Shown piece after piece: positions 22,640-33,376 of a DNA stretch of 64,000 bases. Where the stretch lies: positions 79,247,942 through 79,311,941 of the forward strand of contig CM072514.1 in the NCBI GenBank assembly GCA_036898135.1. Reading direction: 5' to 3'. The DNA comes from Oncomelania hupensis. Taxonomy: Eukaryota; Mollusca; Gastropoda; Littorinimorpha; Pomatiopsidae. Below the pieces are notes generated by a model that was not told the origin of the DNA, did not search any database, and saw only the letters and a program-made list of their open reading frames with translations. A program made the position numbers and the translations under genes. The stretch's first letter is position 1. The number at the start of each line of letters is the position of its first letter.

Positions 22640-23787
22640 GAGTTCCAGCTGATGTGCAACAAGACTGTTGAGGTGTTTGTTGCATACTGGTTTTGTAATG
22701 ATCCCCCACTCCCCCTGAATCTTTTGTACATCTGGGTAGTTGTATGAACTAGATCACCTACAACCACTAGGTGATGCAATCAGCGTTGTCATCTTCTTCC
22801 AACTCCAATAGAATTATTGTCCTCGCTCCACGTATCCAGTGAAGCTTATCAGTTAGGTGCTATTATGCATTATGTTTTGGAATTAATAAAAATGTCATCG
22901 CTACCAGTTGTAGCGGCAAATTGGAATACTCTGTTGTACACATTGACTAGCAAAGCTGTCTCCCTTGAACTGTGTTGCATGGTGTGTTGTGAGAATCGAA
23001 GTTGGTGTCTGAATGATTTTCTTTTGCATACCCTAATTTCAAAGTATATACAATTTCATGGAGCAAGACATAATATGACAAGTCAGAGAGAACATTCATA
23101 CAAGGAAAGTCAATTTCACACCTTTCAATGTGTTTATTTACAGTGCCCAAGTTAACAGCCAATCTCCTGGTATCTATATATACGTTGTATACCAATACCA
23201 CAGAATTACAACTTTTCAAACACAAATTTATATAAGAAACAACTTAACAGGAGGCAATATAAATCATAAGCAGCTCAAACTTTAAACAATGAAAAATGAG
23301 TGCTAAATTTAAGGAAATTGAGCACAACAATTTTAAAAAGAAATTGACAAAAAAAACTTGAAAAAACAAATGTACCAAGCCTCTGAATTTAGCGATTATT
23401 TGTCCAAATTGTAAGCTCAAATACAGATGAAGTCAAATCAAAACGTGGCAGCTTTTCACGAGGAAAGAATAGTCAACTTACATTATTTTGACAAAATGAT
23501 GAATTGCATCCAAATTCTATTCTCATAAACCATGTAAACACACTTAAAAAAACAATCAACGGAATGTGAGAATTTGTCACCCCAAAAAACAACACTATAA
23601 ATGTCCTGTTTACAGTGAAACCTTCCATAATTCAAAGAAAAAGAGGAGAAAGTTGCTGGCGACTATTGGTTTTAGAGAGGCTAGATAAGAAAATGGAAGA
23701 ATTATCCATGAACTAAACCAAACTTAACAATTCCCCAAAACACCACACTACTTTAGTTGTTTGTGAACTTTCTGAATTTTCTGAAGT
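22640..23787. other. Spacer between the convergent Harbinger genes
   Basis: It holds the 3' UTRs of both genes, presumably; I see no domain-bearing frame and no repeat. Confidence 0.5.
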
Positions 23788-24616
23788 CTATTTGTTTGAG
23801 GACAGACTTTTTACAAGCTGCTCCAAGAGGGAGTTCTTTTTCTCCAAAAGTTCTATTTTTCTTTCTGTTGCCTCTACTAATCTTTGTAACAATTCCTGAT
23901 TTTTTGCTTGAGAGGACTGAAACCACTTAGGAGGTTCATTTTTACGATCCCGCTTCCTGCTCTTGTTCTTAGAGGGGCCAGGATCAACACCGGAGGCTGA
24001 AGTTGTCGTGGATGAATTTAAAGTTGTTGAGTTCGAAGTAGTAGTTTGCTCAGCATCATCATCATCATCTGGGTCATCTGGCACAGTGACTGCAGAGAAG
24101 ATGGGAAACCCCCCACATAGTTAATGTGTTTTTGCTTACAAAGCATTGGAAAGAACAAAAATAAATTTAACCCCTACTTTTCCAGGCCAGAATCCTTTAT
24201 GGCCAATCACATACCATATATGGGGCTTAGACTAATCCACATGTTTTAAATTAAAAAATTAAGCCCCCCTTCCAACAAAAATCTGTTTTCAATCACCAAC
24301 CAACCCTAAATTTATCACAGCGATTATGTAGCATACTGCGCTGATGAAATCACTGTGTGAGGCCAACACTGCTGTTGTAAACTTTGTTATGTAAATCTTG
24401 ACTCAAATTCCTTTAAATGGGTTAACCAAAAATTACATAGCTCGAAAAAAAAGCCTTACAGCTATATATATTTTAAAATTTCTATTTTTTAAAATTTATT
24501 ATTTTAGTACTCTAACACAAAGCTATAGCACATATACAGTCGGGTGTCAAGGCTTTTTTTTGAGCTATGTAATTTTTGGTTAACTCATTTGCTGTTATGG
24601 AATTTGAGTCAAGATT

Positions 24617-24715
<99 letters not shown>

Positions 24716-27499
24716 CCTATCTTATCCCGTAACACGGAGGTCGTAGGGGTACCACAGATGATCGGTTAACCAGCGTACATCTTTCCCTGTCCTCAGCAAC
24801 CCTGATGGTTTCGCTTAGTGTCAAACCAGTCCATTATCGAATGTTGTTCTCCCACCTCTTTTTCGGTCTCCCTCTTCTTCTACCTCCTTGCACTGTGCCT
24901 TGCAGGATGGTCTTTGCAAGACCTGATGATCTGGTGACGTGGCCATACCATCGGAGTTTCCGTTTTTTCACCACTGTGAGCAGGTCATTGTGTTGTCCAA
25001 TGGCTTGTGTGATGTCTGTCTGTCGGACTTCGTAATGTGCTGGGTATAGGAAATGCCCAGAAATCTTCTGTAGCACCTCATCTCCATGCTTTGTATTCTT
25101 CGTTGTAGACCTGCTGTGAGGGTCCATGTTTCGCAAGCGTATAGGAAGATGGAGATGACAAGGGAGCGCAGCAGTCTTACCTTGGAATGTAGGCTAATGG
25201 TCCTGTCTTTCCAAATTCGCTTCAACCTTGTCAGGGCAGCAGTTGTTTGTGTGATCCTGGAGAGAAATTCCTGTCGGGACCCATGGTCTGATAAAATGGC
25301 TCCTAAATATTTGAAGCTATGCATTGTGTTGAGGGATTGGCCTTGTACTTTGATGTCCGTGTTGATGCCATTGGTGTTGTTGGTCATCATTTTGGTATTC
25401 TCTGCACATATTTCCATTCCATAGGCTCTGGAGGTGGTGTCAAGCCTCTGTACCAGCTGTTCTTGTTCCTCTCCAGCCAATCCATCAATATCATCTGCAA
25501 AACGAAGGTTGGAGATTGCTCTTCCCCCTATGCTGACCGTGCCTTCATGATCTGCAAGGGCATCTGACATGATGCGCTCTAGGAAAATGTTGAAGAGTGT
25601 TGGAGAGAGAAGGCATCCCTGACGCACACCGATTGTTGTTCTGAACCAGTTTCCGATGGTGTTGTTGTGGAGAATTCCACTGATAGCCTTGTCATACAGG
25701 CTTTTGATGACTTCAATAATTGCAGGGCTGATGTTGTACAATCTCATGGTTGTCTACAGAGCTGCATGCCATATAATGGCATATTCTATGTTATATATAT
25801 ATCTGAATATATATATGTAGGCAGTTTAAAAGAATACTATAAATACATACTTGTGATTCCACTCAAAGAGGATACTGTCGTCCTAGGGGTGATGCTAGGA
25901 TCTCGTCGGAGGATGTCATCCATCAGATCGTAATACACCCAGGTGGAGCGTCCTCGTCCTGTTTTGCCATTCGAGTCTTTTTTCTCTTTGTACCTGAAAA
26001 TACAATAACAATATTTATTATTCTTGTGCTTCAAATATGTATTCAGCAACACTGAAAATGTCAAGAGTTAAGTAACAAAAGGGACTTTCAAGTGATTAGG
26101 GAATCCGTAAACAAAGTCAATGTGGAATACAATTGGTCCCAAAAGCTAACCTTGCCCTCATGTTATCCCATTTTCTTCGCGTTTGTTCAGGCGTCACCTG
26201 ATGCCCATTTCTTTGTAGAACATCAGCAATTGCCTTCCACATTTGGCGCTTTTTGCAAGCCGGATCATTCAACATCCAAGCATGTGCGGTATACTCATTC
26301 AACAACAGCAAGACACCCTTATGGGTCCATGCGAAGTTGCCTGAAACAAAATAAATCAACATTTATAAGTATCCCTTTAACGAAACACAATGTCAACATT
26401 TAATTTTGCTTGTTTTTAAACGCAGAAGTAAAAAAAAAAAGAAATAAAAAAGAAGTCCAAGACACCGCTATCTCTCTCTTCCATTTTTTCAATTATGATC
26501 ACAAGGACCGTAGTATTCCGAACACAATGGAAAATTACTTACAAGGAATAAAACATCAAATTTAGGCACATAGACTAACCTTGAATGCATTACCAAAGGT
26601 AGTTTGTTTCCAACCAAATACCCGTATACAAAATAAATTAAAATTTTCCTACCATCGTCCTTGGTTTCCTCATGGGTTTCAGCAGTCAGAGACAAAGGAG
26701 GTGTGTCTGGTTGTTGAACAAGCGAAGAAGGTGTGGAAAGCAGTTTCTCTGGGAACAGTTGTTGAACAGAATACAAAACTCCCTCTTCTGGCAACTCTGC
26801 GAACCCTCCCTCCTTAATCTCTTGTACGTACGGATTTGTCAGGGTCACTCCAGCCTGGCTTGCAAGTTTACCAATGTAACCTTGCATGCTCCAATCACCA
26901 CCAACAAGTGCTGCAACCAAATCAGGCGAATATTATATGTTTTAATAATCATGTTGATCACAAAGTAGTCTAAATAGTAGCATAGGTAGATTAAAAACAC
27001 TTGTTAGATGAAGTAAATTTTCTTTACTTGTAGTTGTAATAGAAACGCAGTGCCGATATTTCAATTTTTCAGCTACTTCAGTATGTACAGTGAGTACTTG
27101 GGGGAAAAACAAAAGACCAGCAGAGAGTCAGAGACCCATATTACCTTTCCCTTCAATCACTATAAATAAAACTATACATATGGCATACTATGGCATAAGT
27201 CCATACAGCCTACATCTCAAAAACAAACAAAACTGGGACGAAACCCATCTTTCGATAAAATCAGGAAAGCGACAACAGAGCAACGACACGTGGTCACAAC
27301 TAGCACGATTCGGCAGAACCGTGAAAACATGGCCATAACATGCACAAATATAGCATTTTCCCAAATAAAATGCAAATAAAATAATGTCCTACTTACATGC
27401 TTTAACCGCCTCCCAATCCCCTGTTCTTGTTCGTAGATTACAAACTTTGTTGTCCAAAAAACGAACACCCAAAATTGTCCATCTCGTTTGAGCCGCCAT
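23788..27499 (-). CDS. Harbinger accessory protein with Myb/SANT-like DNA-binding domain, five exons, intact
   Basis: Exons 27397-27499, 26653-26910, 26151-26340, 25851-25993 and 23788-24089 (minus order) have GT/AG junctions and consistent phase. They total 996 nt, or 331 codons plus stop, without any internal stop. The start MAAQTRWTILGVRFLD lies near the right TIR. Exons 3-4 encode a trihelix/Myb-SANT domain (WTHKGVLLLLNEY; QMWKAIADVLQRNGHQ; TRRKWDNMRARYKEKKD; RSTWVYYDLMDDIL). The last exon has an Asp tract, a basic stretch (NKSRKRDRKNEPPKW) and a leucine-rich coiled coil (KIELLEKKNSLLEQLVKSL). In Harbinger elements such a protein binds the termini and helps the transposase enter the nucleus. 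An RTE fragment sits harmlessly in the last intron. Confidence 0.85.
24388..24625. repeat. Foldback/MITE with arms of about 75 bp
   Basis: tatgtaaatcttgactcaaa ... gttaaccaaaaattacatag at 24388-24455 is repeated in inverted orientation at 24553-24625 (ctatgtaatttttggttaac ... tttgagtcaagatttacata). Arms differ by a few bases and a small indel. It abuts a long TA repeat, in an intron of the Harbinger Myb-like gene. Confidence 0.8.
24618..24714. repeat. (TA)n microsatellite
   Basis: Nearly 100 bp of alternating TA between the foldback element and the 3' end of an RTE fragment. Confidence 0.95.
24716..25770 (-). pseudogene. 5'-truncated RTE copy
   Basis: Minus-strand reverse-transcriptase remnant: VRQGCLLSPTLFN, then RFADDIDGLAGEEQE, then YACETWTLTAGLQRR. 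The frame breaks near 25025, where a few bases are lost compared with the 3690-4733 copy, and then resumes with RRRGRPKKRWENNIR. It ends in a decayed (ATCCT)n 3' terminus and is truncated upstream near 25770. Confidence 0.85.
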
Positions 27500-27637
27500 G
27501 TTTTTTCGTTCGCGAGTGACATTCAAAGCTGCCTCGCGATGCCTCGTCTCGTCTACGAGTGGCCCGCCGAAATGAAACGACCAATGAGGCAGATTCTTGA
27601 AGATTTCGCGAGTCTTCGCTATTTTGAAACCCAGCCC

Positions 27638-27956
27638 TGGGTTCTCACTTTTGTGGCAGATCAGATTTTTCCACGATCTGTTGATCGGATGTTGAACCTC
27701 CATTCGTGTGTAACTTATACATGTATGCTAAATGTGGCCCTCTGTGCACTTGGATTGGAAGGTTTTTCTACTGGTATCTCTGTACCATTTAAAAAAACAA
27801 AATGCAAAAAACACTTTTAGTGCGTAAATAAGTCAAACAATTTACCGTAGGCCCTAACAGTCCTGTATAGTAATGCAGGAGAGATTTATCAAACTCTAGA
27901 GCTTAGACAAACAGAAAAAAAAGGTCAGCTCCAAGCATCTTTGACTTCGGAAATTT
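27638..27956. other. MULE interior between the Harbinger end and the satellite
   Basis: Contains no recognised gene or repeat. Confidence 0.4.
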
Positions 27957-28429
27957 ATGACCTATGCTCCTAGCCATGTAGCAATGTATAAATGGCACCG
28001 CCGAAACGTCCAGCCATCTAGCAATGTATAAAATAGTACCGCCGAAATGTCCAGACATGTTACAATGTATAAAATATAGTACCGCCGAAACGTCCAGCCA
28101 TCTAGCAATGTATAAAATAGAGTACCGCCGAAATGTCCAGACATGTTACAATGTATAAAATATAGTACCGCCAAAACATCCAGTCATCTAGCAATGTATA
28201 AAATAGAGTACCGCCGAAACGTCCAGAAATATAATAATGTATAAAATATAGTACCGCCGAAACGTCCAGACATGTTAAAATATAGCCTAGTACCGCCGAA
28301 ACATCCAGCCATATAACAATGTATAAAATAGAGTACCGTCCGAAACGTCTAGCCTTCCATCAATGTATAAAATATATAGTAGTACCGCCGAAACGTCCAG
28401 CTATATAGCAATGTATAAAAAATATATGG
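27957..28429. repeat. Satellite array A, units of about 43 bp containing the MULE terminal motif
   Basis: The unit reads approximately gtaccgccgaaacgtccag + acatgttacaatgtataaaatata, with variants (catctagcaatgtataaaatag). Each unit carries ccgccgaaacgtcc, the same motif as the MULE right terminus and in the same orientation. The block starts with tgacctatgctcctagccatg, which also starts the blocks at 30291 and 31118. Confidence 0.9.
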
Positions 28430-30289
28430 CAGGCCCGGACTAGGGGGGGGGGGGGGGGTTACAGGGGTTACGTAACCCCCCCCCTGGCCTGACTATGTAC
28501 CTCTTTTTTTTTTTTTTTTTTTTAGGGGGCTACGTTACAATCATAAGTAAATCCGGGGAGAAATTTCAACCCTCTCCCCTAGGCACTATAAAAAAATAAA
28601 TCCTCTTCCACTCTACTCAATTTCAACCACTGATTCTTTTATCACAAGTAACTACATTCTGTTACCTGAGACACTGTGCTTCCCATAGCTTGAGTCTCTG
28701 CATTGTAAAAGCATGCGGCTTGCCTGCAGTGAAGAACATGATGGGAGCACTGAGGGAACTGTCACTGTTTTTCTAAAACTCTCCAAAGAGACAAAGAAAA
28801 CTTGAAGATACCATCGAATCATCTCAGCCTAACACGACAAAAACAAAGTTTGTTGATCTGTGCAGAACAAGATGGGTAGAAAAACATGAAGCACTGGAGG
28901 TTTATACATCTCTCTTTCTGATTGTTCACGACTGTTTGGGACAAATGTGTGAAGACAGTGACAATTGGGACAGTGAGACTCTGACCAAGGCAACTGGCTT
29001 TCTCCACACCTTGAGCAGCAGTGCTTTCCTCGTTGCATTCGTTGTCGTCCGCAATTGTTTGCGTTATTTAAAACCCTTGACAGTGAAGCTGCAGACAAGG
29101 ACAAAAGATGTTGTCGATGCCTACAGGGAAATCAAAGCGGTCAGTAACTGCATGTCTTCTATTAGAAGAGATGTCGACACAGCGTTCGTTGCCTGGTTCG
29201 GTGAAGTCAGCAAAATGGCGAATGCTTTGACAACTGATGTTATTGTTCCTCGTCAAGCATCCCGACAGACTCTCCGTGACAACCAACCTGCGGCCACTCC
29301 AGAAGAATATTTCAAGATTAGCATTGCCATTCCTTTCTTGGAACACCTGTCAATCGAATTGGACTCGAGGTTCAAAAATGCTGACCTAGCAGTTGATGGT
29401 CTCTGTCTGGTGCCAAGCACTTTAATAGACAACCAGGATGGTTTCATGCAGGTTCCAGAAGGGGTGAAGACACTGGCAATGTTGTGGGAGTCTGATCTAC
29501 CAGACAACGCTACCCTTGATGCAGAATACCAAAGGTGGGTTTGCAAATGGCGAAGTGCTGCTGAGAATGCGACAGCTATCATCCCATCCACGGCATCAGA
29601 AGCACTGAAACATCGTGACAGGGATTTTTATCCCAACCTGTTCATCATGCTAAAGAACCTTTGCACCCTGCCTGTCACTACTGCCGAGTGTGAGCGTTCA
29701 AACAGTCAGTTGCGCAACCTGAAAAACTACCTGCGCTCTACAATGGGGCAACATAGACTCAATGGACTTGCTTTACTGAAAGTGCACAGGGATGTTGATA
29801 TTGACTTCAAAGAGGCAGTGAACTGTTTTGCCAGAAGATACAATTCACAAAAGGTACTAATGCCGAGGAACTTAGTGCAGCAAGACTGAAAGTGAAAGCA
29901 GGGCGGTGATGTTCATAAATTACAAGGTAAAGCTTTATACTGTTAACGATCAACAAAATGTAGTGAATAATAATAGTATACAAAACATCTCTGCTGATAA
30001 ATAAATGTTCGTGTGTGTTTTTTTGTTGTTGTTTTTTTAAGGGACGGGCAGATGATTATTTTTGTACCCCAGAGTTTGTCATTTCAATTTGTTTAAAAAG
30101 CTCAAAGTCCCAGACCATCATAAATGGCTTTTTCAAGGTTCAGATTGCACCAGATTGCACCATTTTGCATCCTTGAAAAAAAAAATTTCCGGGGGGCTTG
30201 CCCCCGGACCCCCCTAGAAGGCTCGGCGCTTCGCGCCTTCGCTGAATCTGTAACCCCCCCCCCCCTCAACTTTACCAGGTCCGGCCCTG
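28430..30289. mobile_element. hAT-like DNA transposon inserted in the satellite
   Basis: The ends CAGGCCCGGAC and, reversed, CAGGGCCGGACCTGG form short inverted termini of hAT type. The flanking satellite (aatatatg ... tatgacctatg) can be rejoined using the other satellite blocks as a guide. The two flanks share TATG, but a full 8-bp duplication is not visible. C/G-rich runs lie just inside both ends. A stem-like ggggggcttgcccccggacc near 30191 is common next to hAT termini. Confidence 0.7.
28718..29889 (+). pseudogene. hAT transposase, C-terminal part with dimerisation domain
   Basis: The frame reads PAVKNMMGALRELSLFF, a TAA stop at 28774, then KFVDLCRTRWVEKHEALEVY and onward without break to 29889. 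Its last third contains the hAT dimerisation region (LPVTTAECERSNSQLRNLK, then LNGLALLKVHRD). The whole resembles hAT transposases of the 52-kDa-repressor (THAP0/PRKRIR-like) group. The N-terminal zinc finger and first catalytic region are missing, and one nonsense codon is present, so it is inactive. Confidence 0.8.
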
Positions 30290-31400
30290 TATGACCTATG
30301 CTCCTAGCCATGTAGCAATGTATAAATTACGGCACCACCGAAACGTCCAGCCATCTAGCAATGTATACAAATATAGTACCGCCGAAACGTCCAGACATGT
30401 TACAATGTATAAAATATAGTACCGCCGAAACATCCAGTCATCTATATAGCAATGTATAAAATAGAGTACCGCCGAAACGTCCAGACTTGTTACAATGTAT
30501 GAAATAGAGTACCGCCGAAACGTCCAGACTTGTTACAATGTATAAAATATAGTACCGCCGAAACGTCCAGACATGTTACAATGTATAAAATATAGTACCG
30601 CCGAAACATCCAGTCATCTATATAGCAATGTATAAAATAGAGTACCGCCGAAACGTCCAGACTTGTTACAATGTATGAAATAGAGTACCGCCGAAACGTC
30701 CAGACTTGTTACAATGTATAAAATATAGTACCGCCGAAACGTCCAAACATGTGACAATTTGTAAAATATAGTACCGTCGAAACATCCAGTCAACTAGCAA
30801 TGTATAAAATAGAGTACCGCCGAAACGTCCAGACATGTTACAATGTATAAATTATAGTACCGCCGAAACATCCAGTCATCTAGCAATGTATAAAATATAG
30901 TACCGCCGAAACGTCCAGACATATAATAATGTATAAAATATAGTACCGCCGAAACGTCCAGACATGTTACAATGTATAAAATATAGCCTAGTACCGCCGA
31001 AACATCCAGCCATGTATAAAATAGAGTACCGTCCGAAACGTCTAGCCTTCCATCAATGTATAAAATATATAGTAGTGCCGCCGAAACGTCCAGCTATATA
31101 GCAATATATAAAAATATATGACCTATGCTCCTAGCCATGTAGCAATGTATAAATTACGGCACCGCCGAAACGTCCAGCCATCTAGCAATGTATAAAAATA
31201 TAGTACCGCCGAAACGTCCAGATATGTTACAATGTATAAAATATAGTACCGCCGAAACATCCAGCCATATAACAATGTATAAAATAGAGTACCGTCCGAA
31301 ACGTCCAGCCTTCCAGCAATGTATAAAATATATAGTACCGCCGAAACGTCCATCTATATAGCAATGTATAAAATACAGCGCCGCCGAAACGACTATCCAT
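30290..31400. repeat. Satellite array B, same family as array A, in two higher-order blocks
   Basis: About 25 units of around 43 bp. Blocks starting with tatgacctatgctcctagcc at 30290 and 31118 repeat the same order of unit variants (for instance the catctatatagcaatgt and cttgttacaatgtatgaaatag types). This indicates block duplication of the array. Confidence 0.9.
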
Positions 31401-31779
31401 GTACAATATGTGTATTACCCACACTTACTGTGTTTCATTTATAGTACACGTTATAACTTTTATATTTACAAAAATCTCGACCAACGTTCTCTATTATTAA
31501 ATACAAGAGGCAAAAATTTACCCAGCTTATGAAAATATTTTCTAGGCAAAAATTTACCCAGCTTATGAAAATATTTTCTGCAGTAGAAACGGACACTCCG
31601 CACACACGGGACAAAGGCAGATAATCGTATCTTGCCACAGTTCAGTTCAGTGGATAGATTTACGTCCCGGACACAGTGCGTATAGGGGACAATCTTGCCA
31701 TCAATAAGAATTGATTGCGTACCCATTGGAACTTAAAACAGTAATAACACTTATTTATAAATAAGCCTAAAGACGGCAC
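31401..31779 (-). other. MULE right interior with short open frame of unknown origin
   Basis: A minus-strand frame at about 31726-31466 starts MGTQSILIDGKIVPYTHC and stays open for 86 codons. It crosses a tandem duplication of a 36-bp segment (aggcaaaaatttacccag...) at about 31507-31578. I recognise no domain. It might be a first exon of a second MULE gene. Confidence 0.3.
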
Positions 31780-31888
31780 CGCCGAATGGTCCAGACTAGC
31801 GCCGAACCGTCCCGCCGCCGAAACGTCCACCGCCGAAACGTCCAGGGTGTGACGCCGAATCGTCCCGCCGCCGAAACGTCCATAATTC
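31780..31888. repeat. Right terminal repeat region of the MULE
   Basis: Contains five copies of a cgccgaa(a/t/c)cgtcc-type motif, the outermost being ccgccgaaacgtccataattc at the junction. It is the inverted counterpart of the left end at 8932. Confidence 0.75.
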
Positions 31889-31897
31889 GTCCGACAG
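31889..31897 (+). repeat. Right 9-bp target-site duplication of the MULE (GTCCGACAG)
   Basis: Identical to 8923-8931 and followed directly by the continuation of the RTE coding sequence (accatcacacaagccattgg). Confidence 0.8.
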
Positions 31898-32112
31898 ACC
31901 ATCACACAAGCCATTGGACAACACGATGACCTGCTCACAGTGGTGAAGAAACGGAAACTCCGATTGTATGGCCACGTCACCAGATCATCAGGCCTTGCAA
32001 AGACCATTCTGCAAGGCACAGTGCAAGGAGGTAGAAGAAGAGGGAGACCGAAAAAGAGGTGGGAGGACAACATTCGAGAATGGACCGGTTTGACACTGAG
32101 CGAAGCCATCAG

Positions 32113-33269
32113 GGGTCTTATTCATGAGTACCGTGTAAAGTACACGCCGTGTACAGCGAAGTCATGACTTGAAAGTTGCCGACAACCCAAGGAGCTCAGT
32201 CGGTATGCACGGGTGACGACCTGACCGCCGACTTTAAGGTTGGCGTGCAAAGCAAGATCACGGGGAATTCCCGATGAATAGCTTCAAATACGCATGCGCG
32301 AAGGCCGTGAGCGAAGGCCGTGACCTTCTTTCCTCTATTGCATGCTTTGACTTTTGGTTTATGGTGATGGAGATTAAAAGTTCGAAAAAAAAAACAATGT
32401 TACGACGAGAGAGAGTTCATTGTTGCTGGGGGAGGTAACACTGCACAAGGACTAAATCCAAAGCAAGAACAAAGGCGGTGTTAGAAGAAAAAACGGGCAG
32501 TGAGTGTCGGAAGCGATCGCGAGTAATAATAGAGCCTAGGTCAGTAGGTGCCTGTGTCGTCTGCTGTAGGTTTTGATCAGCGTCAATGTGGGTTTTACGA
32601 TCTGTTTCCTTTTTTACGAAAATTTAATAGGCTGTCCTAAAACCTTTTTAATATCATGATGATTATAAATTCGAAGAACTCTACAAGACAAATGTATGTT
32701 TTGTGTAACTTGTAGCTCTGTAAGTTACTTGTTGTTTGATTACATTGTCTGCATTAGGCTAATTGTATGAGGAAAAAGGGCTGAAGCGTTACAACTGTTT
32801 ACGCCATTACCCCCCACCCACCACTTTATTTCAACTGAGTGTATGTTATGTCTTGCTGATTAAAAATAGGGTTTCAAATTAATCCCTTTAATTTTGTTGA
32901 TATCATTATTTAGCCGCGTCACATCACAAATAAGCAACACAGCGCACCTCAATGACAGTTACTTTCACAAACTTGCAATGTTAGAAGTATTAGTATTTAT
33001 CCCAGAGTGCGTCCTGTCTCGAAATACTCGATGGCGACGAAAAACTTGTCGATTATGGTGTCGAAAAGCAATGAAAACGGCCATTTTGATCTCCTGTAGT
33101 CGGCGACTGACTCGTTTAGACGACCTCCGGAGGACGTCTACATTTAGTCGCCACTTTACGCGGCACAAGCGTGTAGTCGTCACTCGTGCATACCGTGTAC
33201 CTCGCGGTAGTCGGCGACCTCTGTTTGCACGCCGCCTATACGTTTAGTCGTCACTCATGAATAACACCC
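32113..33269. mobile_element. TIR element of 1,157 bp inserted in the RTE tail (Harbinger-like duplication length)
   Basis: The ends GGGTCTTATTCATGAGT and, reversed, GGGTGTTATTCATGAGT match at all but one of 17 positions. The flanking bases are CAG on both sides (32110-32112 and 33270-33272), absent in duplicate from intact RTE copies. Sub-terminal similarity continues (cggtatgcacgggtgacgac against cggtatgcacgagtgacgac). A frame at 32894-33247 is basic but lacks any transposase motif, so the element is non-autonomous. A 3-bp duplication fits PIF/Harbinger, but other superfamilies are possible. Confidence 0.75.
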
Positions 33270-33376
33270 CAGGGCTGCTGAGGAAAGAGAAAGATGGAGT
33301 ATGCTGGTTAAACGATCATCTGTGGTGCCCCTACCTACGACCTCCGGGTTACGGGACAGGATAGAATAGGATAGGA

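Larger units (their letters stand above)
19366..27637. mobile_element. PIF/Harbinger DNA transposon with two convergent genes
   Basis: The left end GGGCCGCGTTTC and the right end GAAACCCAGCCC form imperfect terminal inverted repeats. Similarity extends inward (aagatctcgcctcactg against aagaatctgcctcattg). The interior holds a DDE transposase on the plus strand (19491-22639) and a Myb/SANT-like gene on the minus strand (23788-27499), the two-gene arrangement typical of Harbinger elements. I could not find an exact 3-bp target duplication at these ends. The element lies inside the MULE and itself contains an RTE fragment and two hairpins. Confidence 0.75.
8932..31888. mobile_element. MULE-like DNA transposon of about 23 kb with nested insertions
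   Basis: The interval is an exact insertion into an RTE copy, flanked by the 9-bp duplication GTCCGACAG. The ends carry inverted terminal motifs: GTATCTGGACGTTTCGGCGG on the left and CCGCCGAAACGTCCATAATTC, reversed, on the right; both continue with further CGGCG-type repeats. Remains of a MULE transposase (zinc finger and NNDVEGWH C-terminal part) lie at 10040-10885; the DDE core is missing. Much of the length consists of later insertions: a TTAA element, a CR1-type LINE, an L1-like LINE, a Harbinger element and a hAT element. Without these and the satellites, the element would be much shorter. Assignment to MULE rests on duplication length plus the transposase relic. Confidence 0.75.
31889..33376 (+). 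pseudogene. 3' half of the interrupted RTE copy
   Basis: Segments 31889-32112 and 33270-33376 encode the RTE C-terminus (VVKKRKLRLYGHVTRSSGLA; GRRRGRPKKRWEDNIREW; then RWSMLVKRSSVVPL). They end in (GGATA)n. A 1,157-bp TIR element separates the two segments. Together with 8463-8931 this is one insertion. Confidence 0.85.

Noticed and set aside
19363..27640. 3-bp target duplication at the Harbinger ends
   Set aside because: TCT on the left and TGG on the right do not match at the chosen termini.
28422..30297. Standard 8-bp target duplication for the hAT element
   Set aside because: Flanks atatatgg and tatgacct share only TATG; the duplication may have mutated or the ends may be misplaced.
27957..31400. 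Regularly spaced repeats resembling a CRISPR array
   Set aside because: The 'spacers' are repeated too, the units vary in length, the context is eukaryotic, and the motif equals a transposon terminus. It is a satellite.
32894..33247. Transposase gene in the 1,157-bp TIR element
   Set aside because: The frame is arginine-rich with no catalytic motif and overlaps sub-terminal repeats.
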